A stretch of DNA of 64,000 nucleotides from Scatophagus argus (Eukaryota; Chordata; Actinopteri; Scatophagidae), in the NCBI RefSeq assembly GCF_020382885.2, contig NC_058514.1:15424249-15488248 (forward strand), in the 5' to 3' direction. The translations under genes were made by a program, and so were the position numbers. The notes beneath the pieces were generated by a model. It had not been told where the DNA came from, ran no database searches, and saw only the letters and a list, made by a program, of their open reading frames with translations. Within the stretch, counting starts at the first letter, position 1; each line of letters opens with the position of its first letter. Shown here one piece after another: positions 38,301 to 47,690 of this stretch.

Positions 38301-40974
38301 GATCCCATGTCAGCTGTATTGGTTGCGATTTTTCTGTGTTTGTTTGGGGGTTGCATTCTTGACAAAATGGCTCACGTCTTTTAGTGCACCACCCAAAAAC
38401 AAAACAATTCCTAATTACAAACAAAAGTGGAAGTCAATAACAAGCCCCTCTGTGTAAATTAGGCACAGCATTGCTATGAGCCAAATGCTAATTTCAACAT
38501 GTTCACACTGACAATATTGACATTTAATGAATTTAAAGTTTAACACGATTACTATTTTACTTAAATGTGTTAGCATGCTAACTTTTGCTAATTAGCACTT
38601 CACTAGCAATGACCACACCACAACAGTTTGTAATTTAAAAGTTTAATGGAAATTAGAAGGTTATTTAATGTCGAGGATAGCTGAGTGGATGCAGGTGGGA
38701 GGAGTGAAGGTGGAAGAAATGTGCCATTTGTTAGTCTGGTATGGGAGGATGTGCTGAAGGCTGGGTGGAGAGGGGTATGCACCAGATGATTCAGCAGAAA
38801 GGAATGAGGGAAGATAGGATGAGAGCATGTGGATAGGAATGAGCGGAGATCGAAAAGGAGTAGATATGAGGCAGGAAGATGAATGGATAAAGGGAGGGCA
38901 GGGTGGGTCCATAGATGGGTAATGAAACTGTACATGGACGTGATGTCCACAGAAGGGAATGGCAGCTGGTATGTGTCGTGGTATGCTTTGAAACAGTTCC
39001 AGCCAGATAAGCAGGCTGAGAGAGTGCTCAGGACGTTTGATGACGGCTCCGTATGATGTGTCGGTGAGGTTTCTATGCTGTAAAGCAGGTTGAATGTTGT
39101 GGCTGGAAACGGTGGGACTGGCACGAGATAAGGATTTGATTCAGGGGCCAAGCATCTGAACTTCTGGAATGAAAAATTGAACAATGAATTACAAATGCTG
39201 TTGTGGTAACCTGGAATGTGGGCTGGTGTTGAACCAAGATAAATGTGAGTGTGGACAAATCTTATGAGAGCAACATAATGAGACTAATCTTAGTTTAGGT
39301 ACAACTGTCTTGTTATCAGAGTGGATTAGAAGGAACTCATGAATGTCTGAACAACATTTCATGCCAATCCATGCAACATGTTTCAAAATTCAGATCACTG
39401 AAGTCAGTAGGATTTGTCCTCTGGAGACCATGACTATATCATAACAATACGTCCAATACTCTTTCAGTGGTGGACCAAAATGTACTGGATGTCGGACTCA
39501 ATATGATAACGGTTTACTGTAATAGATAAGCTTACACCATCCATGGGTATTAACAATAAAATGCTCCCTTCAATCTTTGAGCTCTGAATCATAAACTCGC
39601 TGTCCCATCTAACCATTTCTACAGTGTCAGAGAATAAGGTTCTGTGCCACCCATCCTCCGTTGACTCTCTGTCCACCAGTGCAGCAACAGAGGACCATGT
39701 GTCTATGGGCGGCTGGGCTGCCCGCAAAGCCCTGAGAGTGGTGGAGCATGTGGAACAAGGTGATGCACCACCTGCACTGAACAGATAAACAGTTCTTTGT
39801 TCTTCTGCTAGCCTAGCTAACCTGTGTCTCTGTAATGCAGTGCTGGCCATAGAGCTGCTGGCTGCCTGCCAGGCCTTGGAGTTCCTGCGCCCTCTTCAGA
39901 CCACCACTCCTCTGGAGAAGGTCCATGAGTTGCTGCGCTCTGTGGTCAGGTGAGACACACCTCAGAAATTGGCAAGCTAAGTGCTGGGTGCTAATCAGAT
40001 TTACATAAGGTGGCCAAGCAAATTACTTCCTGCAGTTTGACCTTTTCTTTTTCACATATAACTATATCATCACCTTCAGGACACGCCTGTCAAATATATT
40101 TCCGTACAGAAGCACCAAACAGACAGATGTTCAGAATGCAGTTATGTAGTTAGTGTATCTTGCTCATTCTTCCGCTGTTGATGGTAATTTTTACATTTTA
40201 AATTTTAAAAATATCAAAGACGTGTGACGAAGAAGTGGGGGACGCGAAAGCACCCGTTTAGGGGCTGACGGACAGAATGACACATTGTGCTCGTCACCCT
40301 CCTGTCTGTGTTGGTGTGGGCATGCTGCTAAAGGCTCAAAGGGGAAAGCAAGATATGAACCACGAAGCCCAGTTTGGGTAACAAACCTGAGTTTGAATGC
40401 TTATCAAACATTAAAACACTTTGAAATTAAATTTCTCAGAGACAGAATTTTGGAATCTTAAAAGCTATCATTCAGAAATGATTTTGTCTTGTGTCTCACC
40501 AATTTTGAAGTGGACAGTGGATTTGGTATAATGCTGCACGGCATTAACGTTCTACTGTGCTACTATGTGTGTGTGTTTCATTTCATTCGCCAGCAGCAGT
40601 GTGTGGTGCACGTCCACAGCCCGCTGAATACAGCAATTAGTTTAATTACATTTCTTTAATAGAAATAGGAAACTTCATAGTTCCCTCTTATGAGAAATAA
40701 AAGCATGAAGCCATATTTTGTACATCCAGAGTACTGTGATGATGTCCTCACTAATCCCCGTCTCTCCAGGCCTTGGGACAAAGACCGTGTCATGAGTCCT
40801 GACATCGAAGCCGCTCATTCACTCGTCAGGGAGCAAAAGGCAAGTCTAACACAGCAGGGGTGTTATAATGGCATATTATAATGACTTCATGGTTTGGGTT
40901 TTGTTTTCTGCTTTCAGGTCTGGAACACAGTGCAGCCTTACATGGAGGAATACAGGAAGAAGCTGCAGACATGA
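27975..40974 (+). CDS. hal: histidine ammonia-lyase (histidase), complete, 20 coding exons
   Basis: Histidase deaminates L-histidine to trans-urocanate and ammonia, the first step of histidine breakdown, as a cytosolic homotetramer. Exons: 27975-28212, 28296-28347, 30154-30181, 30286-30360, 30441-30513, 30602-30668, 30969-31006, 31182-31307, 32318-32457, 32930-32977, 33398-33545, 34861-34956, 35921-35979, 36220-36300, 37437-37502, 38108-38273, 39625-39759, 39841-39949, 40770-40839, 40918-40974. They sum to 1872 bp with unbroken phase (623 aa plus stop). Visible landmarks: the N-terminal VRGEW domain, [13 protein letters not shown], the Ala-Ser-Gly triad that cyclises to the MIO cofactor in [12 protein letters not shown] (residues about 247-249), [27 protein letters not shown] and HCTAAALVSENK. 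Exons 2 and 3 (52 and 28 bp) are least conserved and rest mainly on splice sites and phase. The protein ends about 40 residues before the mammalian C-terminus as I recall it. Confidence 0.95.
28296..28347 (+). CDS. hal: hal exon 2 (small, poorly conserved)
   Basis: The acceptor ttgtctttgcag and donor gtatcc flank 52 bp. With exon 1 in phase 1 it reads [17 protein letters not shown], then continues into exon 3. The family is variable here, so the call rests on splice signals and on the phase needed to reach exon 4. Confidence 0.6.
28348..29460. other. hal intron, repeat-bearing
   Basis: No exon seen. Positions 29124-29200 repeat the 27589-27660 module, and a (AC)n tract lies at 29277-29302. 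A splice-like 21-bp segment at 29240-29260 (tgcatgtag / gtaagac) does not fit the phase and was not used. Confidence 0.5.
29464..29860 (+). mobile_element. LINE-2 type retrotransposon 3' end (5'-truncated)
   Basis: The plus strand encodes the end of an L2-family reverse transcriptase [23 protein letters not shown], then after a frameshift [36 protein letters not shown] and [16 protein letters not shown]. It is followed by the L2-like 3' terminus aaaggtgctgtataaataaa. The 5' part is missing and the frame is broken, so it is inactive. It sits inside a hal intron in the sense direction. Confidence 0.85.
30154..30181 (+). CDS. hal: hal exon 3 (28-bp microexon-like)
   Basis: Only 28 bp between ctgcaaacag and a gtgggt donor. 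It reads QKSYQEPEE before [18 protein letters not shown] of exon 4, matching the YREPEKYIELDG region of mammalian histidase. Its length (1 mod 3) is exactly what is needed to join exon 2 (phase 2) to exon 4 (phase 0). Confidence 0.7.
31159..31181 (+). repeat. (TG)n tract forming the 3' splice site of hal exon 8
   Basis: About ten TG units end in tgaag, and exon 8 begins at the next base. There is almost no ordinary polypyrimidine tract, so the TG run itself takes its place. Confidence 0.85.
31182..31307 (+). CDS. hal: hal exon 8, frame-neutral, behind a (TG)n acceptor
   Basis: 126 bp (42 codons, phase 1 in and out) encoding [20 protein letters not shown] and [20 protein letters not shown]. 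The phase is fixed by exon 7 (SHCAG) and exon 9 ([12 protein letters not shown]). Skipping it would keep the reading frame but remove a conserved helix region next to the active site. Confidence 0.9.
32083..32102. repeat. poly-T tract in hal intron 8
   Basis: Twenty consecutive T followed by ttgtgcag. It could be the A-tail of an antisense retroposon, but no body was recognised. Confidence 0.8.
32293..32317 (+). repeat. (GT)n tract at the 3' splice site of hal exon 9
   Basis: Nine or ten GT units followed by ttgcag. It is the second consecutive hal acceptor with a GT microsatellite. Confidence 0.85.
32318..32457 (+). CDS. hal: hal exon 9, MIO-forming active site
   Basis: 140 bp encoding [40 protein letters not shown] and GWADAKA. 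The internal Ala-Ser-Gly condenses autocatalytically into the methylidene-imidazolone electrophile in this enzyme family. Because 140 is not a multiple of three, skipping this exon would both delete the catalytic group and shift the frame. Confidence 0.95.
35107..35830. mobile_element. complete non-autonomous hAT element with target duplication
   Basis: It begins cagtggcgggccgt and ends with the exact reverse complement acggcccgccactg, a 14-bp terminal inverted repeat of hAT type (CAGTGGC). The flanks are ttggaact (35099-35106) and ttggagct (35831-35838), an 8-bp target-site duplication with one mismatch, the hAT length. The 724-bp interior has no transposase frame, so it would have been mobilised in trans. 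It lies in the hal intron between exons 12 and 13. Confidence 0.9.
36700..36900. repeat. teleost dispersed repeat (tctttatgctaagctaagct type)
   Basis: Contains agtctttatgctaagctaag, then a degenerate catcagtctcatattcttaa and tcttgacaagagatcaaaca. I recognise this word order from a very common, unnamed teleost repeat. It lies in a hal intron. Confidence 0.55.
37130..37205. repeat. AT-rich self-complementary tract
   Basis: Runs of tatata and ataattatat that can fold on themselves, in the hal intron before exon 15. Confidence 0.8.
37676..37692. repeat. (GGT)n short tract
   Basis: Five GGT units in a hal intron. Confidence 0.8.
38460..38620. repeat. gctaac/gttagc teleost repeat fragment
   Basis: Contains aatgctaatttcaacatgtt, cactgacaatattgac and tgttagcatgctaacttttg followed by ctaattagcactt, the signature of a common teleost dispersed repeat. 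It lies in the hal intron after exon 16. Shorter pieces of the same kind occur near 3400 and 27620. Confidence 0.6.
38650..39150 (-). mobile_element. tyrosine-recombinase-like remnant (Crypton/Ngaro/DIRS type)
   Basis: A 193-codon minus-strand frame in a hal intron (38603-39184) contains [20 protein letters not shown] and [20 protein letters not shown], followed by a Ser/Leu-rich stretch. The pattern W-x2-F, then P-PS, then SFITHL matches the N-terminal core-binding part of tyrosine recombinases carried by fish YR elements. No catalytic Arg or Tyr segment was found and the flanks are not a complete element, so this is a decayed fragment. Chance openness of a pyrimidine-rich strand is the alternative. 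Confidence 0.45.
40840..40841 (+). other. hal: GC 5' splice site (GC-AG intron) of hal
   Basis: Exon 19 ends ...EQK with gagcaaaag, followed by gcaagt. AAG|GCAAGT is the classical strong context for the roughly 1% of vertebrate introns that use GC instead of GT. The acceptor ctttcag at 40917 restores [18 protein letters not shown] in phase. No usable GT donor exists that keeps the protein. Confidence 0.85.
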
Positions 40975-41403
40975 ATGTCTACAGATGCCACAGGCTACTG
41001 TTTTTTCAAGGTTTATACCAATTATTGGTGATTAAGGAGACCAATAACCAATATATATTTGCGGTAAAAATCAAAATCTAAAATTTTGAAAAATCATTTG
41101 TGGAATATAACTAAGTATATTTACTCAAGTATGGTATTTAGGTTATTGTGTTTATACTCATTTACATTTTGAAGTTAAATCCTATACTCTGAGGGCTGTA
41201 TAATCTATCTAAATCTAGATTTATGAGGCTGAAGTGACATTTTATTCCCTTTACTGCAAGCAAGGTAATATCTGCTGCCTTACCTTTGAAACACAACTCT
41301 GCTTGCTTAGATAGCCAAGAATCAATGAGCTGACACCAGCCAGGAACGCTATATCTTAATCTTATAAAAACGAAATCATGCATATTCTGATTGTTTTGTG
41401 GTG

Positions 41404-41409
41404 AATAAA
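41404..41409 (+). terminator. hal polyadenylation signal
   Basis: AATAAA on the plus strand, 430 bp after the hal stop. It is the first canonical signal downstream. Confidence 0.55.
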
Positions 41410-41434
41410 AGGGGTGAAACGTCTCTTTTGAATT

Positions 41435-41440
41435 TTTATT
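41435..41440 (-). terminator. nfyb polyadenylation signal
   Basis: AATAAA on the minus strand (TTTATT on plus), about 495 bp after the nfyb stop. With the hal signal only 26 bp away on the other strand, the two genes end tail to tail with abutting or overlapping 3' ends. Confidence 0.55.
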
Positions 41441-41934
41441 CAAAGGATTTACATAACATTATAGCACATGGTAAACTGTGTGAACTTACAAAAGAGCTGC
41501 ATGATCTGACATGACCGTATTAACGGGGCTTGTCTTGGTTCAAACAGAGAAGGTGTTCAAAAATAAGCATCCAATACAGCACTTCCCCCTATTCCCCCAG
41601 CCCCCAAAAGGAAGAAGAGGCATAAAAGCAAACACATTACAACACACATACACAAAAAGAAAAGAGTCACTAAATAACATAACACTAGCCTTAAAAATAA
41701 AGCCTCAATTTCCCAGCTGGTTTGGATGCACTCCAAAACATTTGGTACCTCACAACTAGAAACTACACTTTCTACTGATCAGGTAGTGATTTCTCTGTAC
41801 ATGAGGGTTTCTGCAGACGCCCCCCCCTCCCCCTCTGTCTGATAACCTTTACCCTGTGGTGAGGTCACAGGTCATCTGGCGAACGTGGGCCTGGTAAGGA
41901 GCCGCTGTGAGTTCAGGCTCAGGTTAAGGCCTCG

Positions 41935-44412
41935 TCAAGAAAACTGGATCTGTTGTACAGTTGGAATCTGCAACACACATACAGAGTTTAGTTGGAGACG
42001 ATGAGCTTTATCATCTAACTAACTTATCACCCCGTCCAGTTCAGTATTGGATCTTTGGGCTTGTTTTCAACTAGCCACCTGCTGCTGCCTCAGAGTGTAG
42101 TTTACCTGTTGATATGAGGTGGTGTACACCATGACGTTCTGCTGCTGACCATCTGCTGTGATAATCCCAGCCGGCAGCGGATTTGCTAATGAAGGGAGAA
42201 AATGTATGTTTGTGAGATGTTAAAGGGCAGACTGAGAACACAGGGGGAAACAGACATACATGAGGACAAATATGCAAATGTTCACCCTAAATCTGAAGCA
42301 TTTTGACTTACTGAAGCTATCATCTGTGAGATCCTCTCCCAGGCTTTCTCCCACTGCCACCCCTGGGATCCCTTTCTCCCCCTTCATGGCCTGGAAAAAA
42401 ACACCACAGAAGAGGACATCACACAAGTGAGCAAAGCAACATCTGGAACTGAACAACAACGTGGTATAAACTGGAAATGAGTCATTATAAAAAAATTGCT
42501 ACACTGACTGAAATATATATTAAAAACCAGCTTTGGTGTCATAATGTTTTCTTGTGGTTTTAACCTGAGTAATGCCACAACCTGAGTTAGGGAAATCAAG
42601 CTGCTTTTGAACTGATTAAATTGAAGGAATTTACACAGCTCCACACAATCTATGACTCAACACATCTGGCAACCCAGCTGCTTCGTGCTCTGTCTGTTGC
42701 CAGCTTTCCTGCCCAGTTTGGCTGCTTTAAATCACAAGAGGCAGAGACAAAATGCTAAGAGGGCAGACAGGCTAATTGGTCTAGTTAAGATTATTGTTTA
42801 TTTGTTCAAATCTCTGTATTGAATTATGTAATCATACAGTTTTTAATATTTAGAAATTTGGACGAGAATCTAACAAAACTGGGCTACTTTTGAGCAATAA
42901 TTAATACTAGAATACAGCAGGCAACATTACATCTAAACCCATCCAGATAAAAGAGTGTTTCTGTCAAACCTACAAACAGATAACCAAGCAGTAAACCATT
43001 ATCCTACAAGTGCAATATTAAGGACTACTTTCTGGACTACCTCATACTTGCACACACTTGCACATGCATACTTAGGCTTCTATATGTTAAAACCGGTTTC
43101 TTATTTAAGGTTTAGCTTATTTAAATGTGTAGTTTTATATTCTTTTACGTTCTATTTTCTGTTTAGCTTATATTCTATTCGTACTTTATATATATATAGT
43201 CACTTAATGCTCCCGGGACCTGAGTCCTAATTTCGTACCACAAACGTGAATGTGAGCTGGTATGACAATAAAGTTCCTTGAATCCTAATACAATTACGAC
43301 GGGCTAAAGATATAACATAAAAGGAGTGTAACTTATGTTGTCACTTGGACCTTAGCTCGAGTCTCACCTCTCGGAACTTCTGCAGGTAAAGCTTCAGTGG
43401 TTCCACGTACATGTCGAAGCCCAGCGTGGACATGGCGAACAAAATGTCCTCCCCGTTGATGGTCTTCCTCTTCTCCTGGTGGCAACGTTCGCTCGCCTCT
43501 GATGTGATGAAGCTGATGAACTCGCTCACACACTCCTGTACACACTCTTTGGCATCTTTTGCAATCTGTGGAGAACAGAAATAAAAAATTGCAGAAAGGT
43601 GTCTTGAGATAAATGGCTATAAGCAATAAACTGGTATTTGTGTTTATACTAAAATTGCAGGAGAACTGAGAATATGATAAAAAAGATTCCATTTTTTAAA
43701 AGTGATTATTTTAAGTGCAATGTAAAATATTCTAGTGGGCTACCACAGAAGACTGATTGGTATTTTCACAAAGTTAATGAAAATATTTATCCCCTATTTT
43801 TGAAATGACAAGTATTTCAGCACTTCTGTTTTTCTCAGTGAGGCAGACAGAGCACATGCGATTTTAACATTTTCAAAAAAAAGTAATAAATTTCTCTGTG
43901 GAAAAACAAACATATTAGAGAATCGTCTTCTGTTACTTGGAGACAGACAAAAATGTTTACCTTAGAGGTGTAAACAGTAAAAATTTTGTTAAAAAAACAA
44001 ACTGTTGCTGATTCTAAATAATACCAAAAAAGGAACTCTTAAATATTGTTAATGAAACACGGTTTCTTGCTGCATCCCTTCACTCTCTCGCTCACCTTTC
44101 CAGTCTGAGGAACAGCATTCTTCATGATGCGAGCCACATTAGCAATAGGAAGATAGATGTCCTGCTCCCTGAAGTTCTCTTTGATGCCGCTGTCATCGTG
44201 GTCATTCAGACTCTCCTCTGCGTCGTCTGCAGAGAGCAAACACACAATGAGTAAAGCTCTTTGTGACCAGAGCTGCTCGTTTCCTGACTATCCGCGCTGC
44301 ATTTCTGCTGCTGCTCACCATCTTGAGACTGAAGAACGTAGTGACCGGATGCCATGTACTCTCCAGTGATGCCCAGCTGGGAGGCGTCGGTGGTTGAGCT
44401 GTCTCCGTCCAT
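41935..44412 (-). CDS. nfyb: NF-YB, nuclear transcription factor Y subunit beta, complete coding region
   Basis: NF-YB pairs with NF-YC through an H2B-like histone fold and, with NF-YA, binds CCAAT boxes. Exons in transcript order: 44412-44319, 44226-44096, 43565-43368, 42390-42312, 42185-42106, 41967-41935 (615 bp, 204 aa plus stop). The start [15 protein letters not shown] sits exactly after an acceptor, so the leader is in an upstream non-coding exon. Residues about 45-140 carry the conserved core: [66 protein letters not shown] and [14 protein letters not shown]. The Gln-rich tail reads [20 protein letters not shown] and ends VQQIQFS. Length and tail match human NF-YB (207 aa). Teleosts often keep two copies (nfyba, nfybb); I cannot tell which this is. 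Confidence 0.95.
42950..43290 (+). repeat. non-LTR retrotransposon 3' UTR-like fragment in nfyb intron
   Basis: Contains cttgcacacacttgcacatg and ends with cctaatttcgtaccacaaac followed by tgacaataaagttccttgaa, typical of LINE 3' tails in fish. It is antisense to nfyb and has no coding frame. Confidence 0.5.
43368..43565 (-). CDS. nfyb: nfyb central histone-fold exon
   Basis: 198 bp between ttctccacag and gtgagac. It encodes most of the second half of the histone fold, including the conserved Cys pair of the family ([15 protein letters not shown]). Confidence 0.95.
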
Positions 44413-44419
44413 CTGCAAC

Positions 44420-45479
44420 ACACACCATGTCTTATTTAAACATCTGAAGCTATAGAAAAATACCTGCAAAGTCAACTATAATTGACTCTGTGGAATCACA
44501 CTTGATATGTGACTTGACGGTTATTTACAAGACTTCCTACACTCCACACACACACACAAACAGGAAACGTTCTCCTTTGGAATTCAACGATTTGCTGTTT
44601 TCCTAAACTCTAAATACTGACTGAGATCATTTTAAGCAGGGAAAACTAAACTACGTACCCAGAGAAACTTGTTTACGGAACTTGGATTGCTTGTGGGCGG
44701 ATGTCAAGCTACTCCAGATAAAATGCCAAAAATATTTTATGAATAAAAATGCAAATTTTCCTTAATTCCACAGTTGATCTCATGCCTCAATGCCTGAATT
44801 CGATCCAGGACAAACATTTAGTTTATAGCCTGGATGTTAACTAATACTAATTGAAGACGAACTGTTTGACTGATGTCACTGGTCTGGGTATGTCTCTGTG
44901 TCCTGTCCAACTGATTATGTAACAGTTACATTAAAATCATTCACGCATATGGATTTAGTTCACTTATCTCTGCTTTGAGCAACGAGTTTACTGATGGAGG
45001 TTATAAAAGAATTGGGGAACTGTTGCTTTCTTTGTTATTCATAATAGTAAAAATCTATACACTTAGCCTATGTAGGCTCTGAGAAAAGATCATTGCCCAT
45101 ACAAAGGCTCGATAATCGATAAACAAACACCGGAAGGACTTTTTGACGATTATTTCAATTCAGTTCAATTCCATGACCGAACTGATTAACAATTCTGACA
45201 TGTCAACATACACACCTATTACACAGCCATCACTTCCTAAGAACGTCCATTTTCAAATTCAAATAAATAAGCTATGTTTGGTTTTGTTTTGCTCTGTCTG
45301 TATGTTACCGTTAGGGTCTGGTATTGTGCCAAATACTGCCATTAACGTTTAAGTTTTAATCCATTTTAAAGATACCAAATAAAAGCCAGAGGCGCTGCCT
45401 CATGTACATTTTGAAAAATGGACAATGAGGGCTGCCAAAATATTCCCTCCTTTTATATCTCACGCTGTTTTATATGGTG
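44420..45479. other. nfyb 5' intron, nothing recognised
   Basis: AT-rich, with no exon or clear mobile element. It should be spliced out between the non-coding first exon and the exon starting at ATG 44412. Confidence 0.4.
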
Positions 45480-46270
45480 AAGTGTGTTTGCGGGCTGGAG
45501 GGGTGGGGATACACCGCGCCGGAAAATTCAGAATTTAGCACGACACGGAGATTTGCGAGCTATTTGTGTTAGTTAGCTAGCAATGTAACCTAAAAGGTAA
45601 AATGTGCTATCTAGACCGTTGTAAACACGCGGGGGGGTCAGTTGACGTTAGCCACACGCTAGATACTTTGATCCATGTTTAGCTACCGTATGCTAACTAG
45701 CAGATGTAACCCGCGGGTATATGCGATATTCAGCTAACGTTAGCTACTGTTAACCAACGAATGAAGCTAACTGGCCAGTTCGCCGGTCTTTTTAAAACTA
45801 ATGAGTTCAGTGTAACGAATAGAGGCAGTCCAGCGGGCTGTTACCTTCTGCAGTTAACCTATTCAGGTATATTGTGTCCCTTGAATATATTTTCATTGTA
45901 AATCCACTGCAACTCGCGCCTGCTGAGACTGCGCCGGCCTGTTCTTTGTCGTACAGAGGAGAACGAGACATGGCCATGGCCGAAATGTTAAATAGTTATT
46001 TTTAAAGTTTCGCCCGCTGGATACTTCCTGATGAGCAGCCCTCACTCACTCAGACAACAAATAAAAAATCAGACAGAGACGGACATTTCCATTCGAGCTA
46101 ACGAGAAATCGGTTAGCAATCATTGGCCGGAGCCAGGCACAAACCTGCAATGAAGCCCTGGTTGGTTACCTTCCTGAGACGGCTGTTTGGTTGGACAGAA
46201 AATGGCTGCGAAAGGACCAGTCCCAGCGCGGAGCCGCGGCTGCATTACCGTCTGTGACCGGTAGAGGGCC
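45480..46270 (-). promoter_or_regulatory. nfyb promoter and probable non-coding first exon
   Basis: A CpG-richer island in AT-rich surroundings. On the minus strand, sequence read from about 46230 contains a YY1-like gcagccatttt and runs into aggaag|gtaaccaacc, a plausible first-exon donor with last exon base 46170. A second possible donor is agaag|gtaacag with last exon base near 45845. A CCAAT motif (ggCCAATga on the minus strand, about 46121-46128) lies inside the region, so regulation by NF-Y itself is possible. None of this is shown by transcripts. Confidence 0.45.
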
Positions 46271-46329
46271 GTGCTACGTTCAGGGACTGCTCGCGAGCTC
46301 CTAACTCACAAGTTTAAACAACGTAGCAG

Positions 46330-47528
46330 TAACTGAAATTGTAACCGTGACTTGTGTAGTCATTTAGGTGTAACGATTTCAAGTGTTTCAGAATGTGTAT
46401 ATTATCAATTTCAGTTCAGTTATCAAGGCTAAGCACAGAGCCGCATTCCGAGGCGATGCAATGAGAAAATGCACACCAGTCATGTACTTTTAAAAGCGTC
46501 GTTCGGTCGTAATCACAATGAATTACATAATTCCTATATCTATGGTGGTCCGGAAGGCATCTCGTCCAGTTTGCATGTTTCCCCACAAATGTTTCACCCT
46601 CCCTGTTATCTTTATCTTTCAACAAGAAAGCACAGGTTGTTTTTCCCACACGTTTCAGTGGAAACAGAAAAACCTGGAAGTGCTGCACCGAAGGATCAAA
46701 TACCTTCAGAAAGTCCAGCAAGGCCCGTTCAGGTCGCTGGTGCGAGCTGTGTATCGAAAACTTCAGAGAAGCGCTTACATTTCAGCACTATCATTTGTGA
46801 CAAAAATAAGATAGGCTGTTACCCTGAACAGCTTTTCCTCCCTACAGAAGTCACAGTCCACTGGCTAATTGTATGATTGCAACCCAATCTCTGAGATATA
46901 TTGTTTATGTTTATTTGCTGAAGTTTAAGTGGTGTTATGGTGAGAGTGTTCCCGAAACGTGTCCGTTTCCACATTAAAAGCACTTGATACTCAATATTTT
47001 TCCACAAGATGTCGCCATGTTAACGCGAAAATAATAAAGAGTGTTCTCTAAGTATAATGTTTGTTGCTCATTTACGAAATATATAATTTTCTGACACCCT
47101 GGCCGTTATACATTATAATGAAACATTTATTATTTGTCTAATTCATTCAGTACCATTCATCAGTATGGTGGATATAATGTAGCTTTTCCCCATTTTTAAT
47201 ATGCATGTTAAGATTATAAAAGGTCATAAAGCTGTGATTTATGGTATTTGATTGGATTTCACACCATAACACTGTCCTTATGTTTATGTTTTTACAGTCT
47301 GGGGCTCAAATTATAAATGCTGTTTACAAAACACCCACATCCAGCCTGTTGTTAGCCAGAGCTCAGGGGCCAAAGTCCCTCTTCGCTGAGGGTGCTTGTG
47401 CCATTTTCGGAGTGCGTCTTTGCTTCCAGAACCAAAAGCAGAGGAGTAGGTCCTCAGTGTCTGCACTTGTAGCAGTAAAACATGGACCCACCAACTGGGC
47501 CATCACTGGGGCCTGCTGGTTATTGGAG
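46330..47528. other. intergenic stretch with unexplained overlapping open frames
   Basis: Positions 46416-46876 are open in two plus frames (98 and 135 codons) and one minus frame. One plus frame contains a basic segment, VLHRRIKYLQKVQQGPFRSL then VRAVYRKLQR. Another plus frame, 47241-47552, runs into the adjacent GAA repeat. I recognise no domain. The txnrd N-terminal exon (DYDLIIIGGGSGG region) was sought here and not convincingly found. Confidence 0.3.
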
Positions 47529-47690
47529 GAGAAGAAGAAGAAGAAGAAGTAGAATCAACTTTATTGGCAGTATATATATTTTTACATACACATACTGAGT
47601 TTGACTTCTGCATTTGACCCATCCTTAGTTGAACACACATGCAGCACCCGGCAAATTACATGCAGCGAAACACACACAGGAGCAGCATGT
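47529..47690 (-). mobile_element. SINE-like/non-LTR 3' tail element, copy 2, inverted
   Basis: Begins with about seven GAA units, then tagaatcaactttattggca, tgcatttgacccatccttag and aattacatgcagcgaaacac. The reverse complement matches 26180-26350 almost base for base, with the same (TTC)n tail. It is truncated at its 5' end relative to copy 1. Confidence 0.75.

Noticed and set aside
46518..46580. Possible txnrd N-terminal FAD-binding exon (ISMVVRK / YGGPEG against DYDLIIIGGGSGG)
   Set aside because: Similarity is a few bases and needs a frame change. No splice sites of the right phase.
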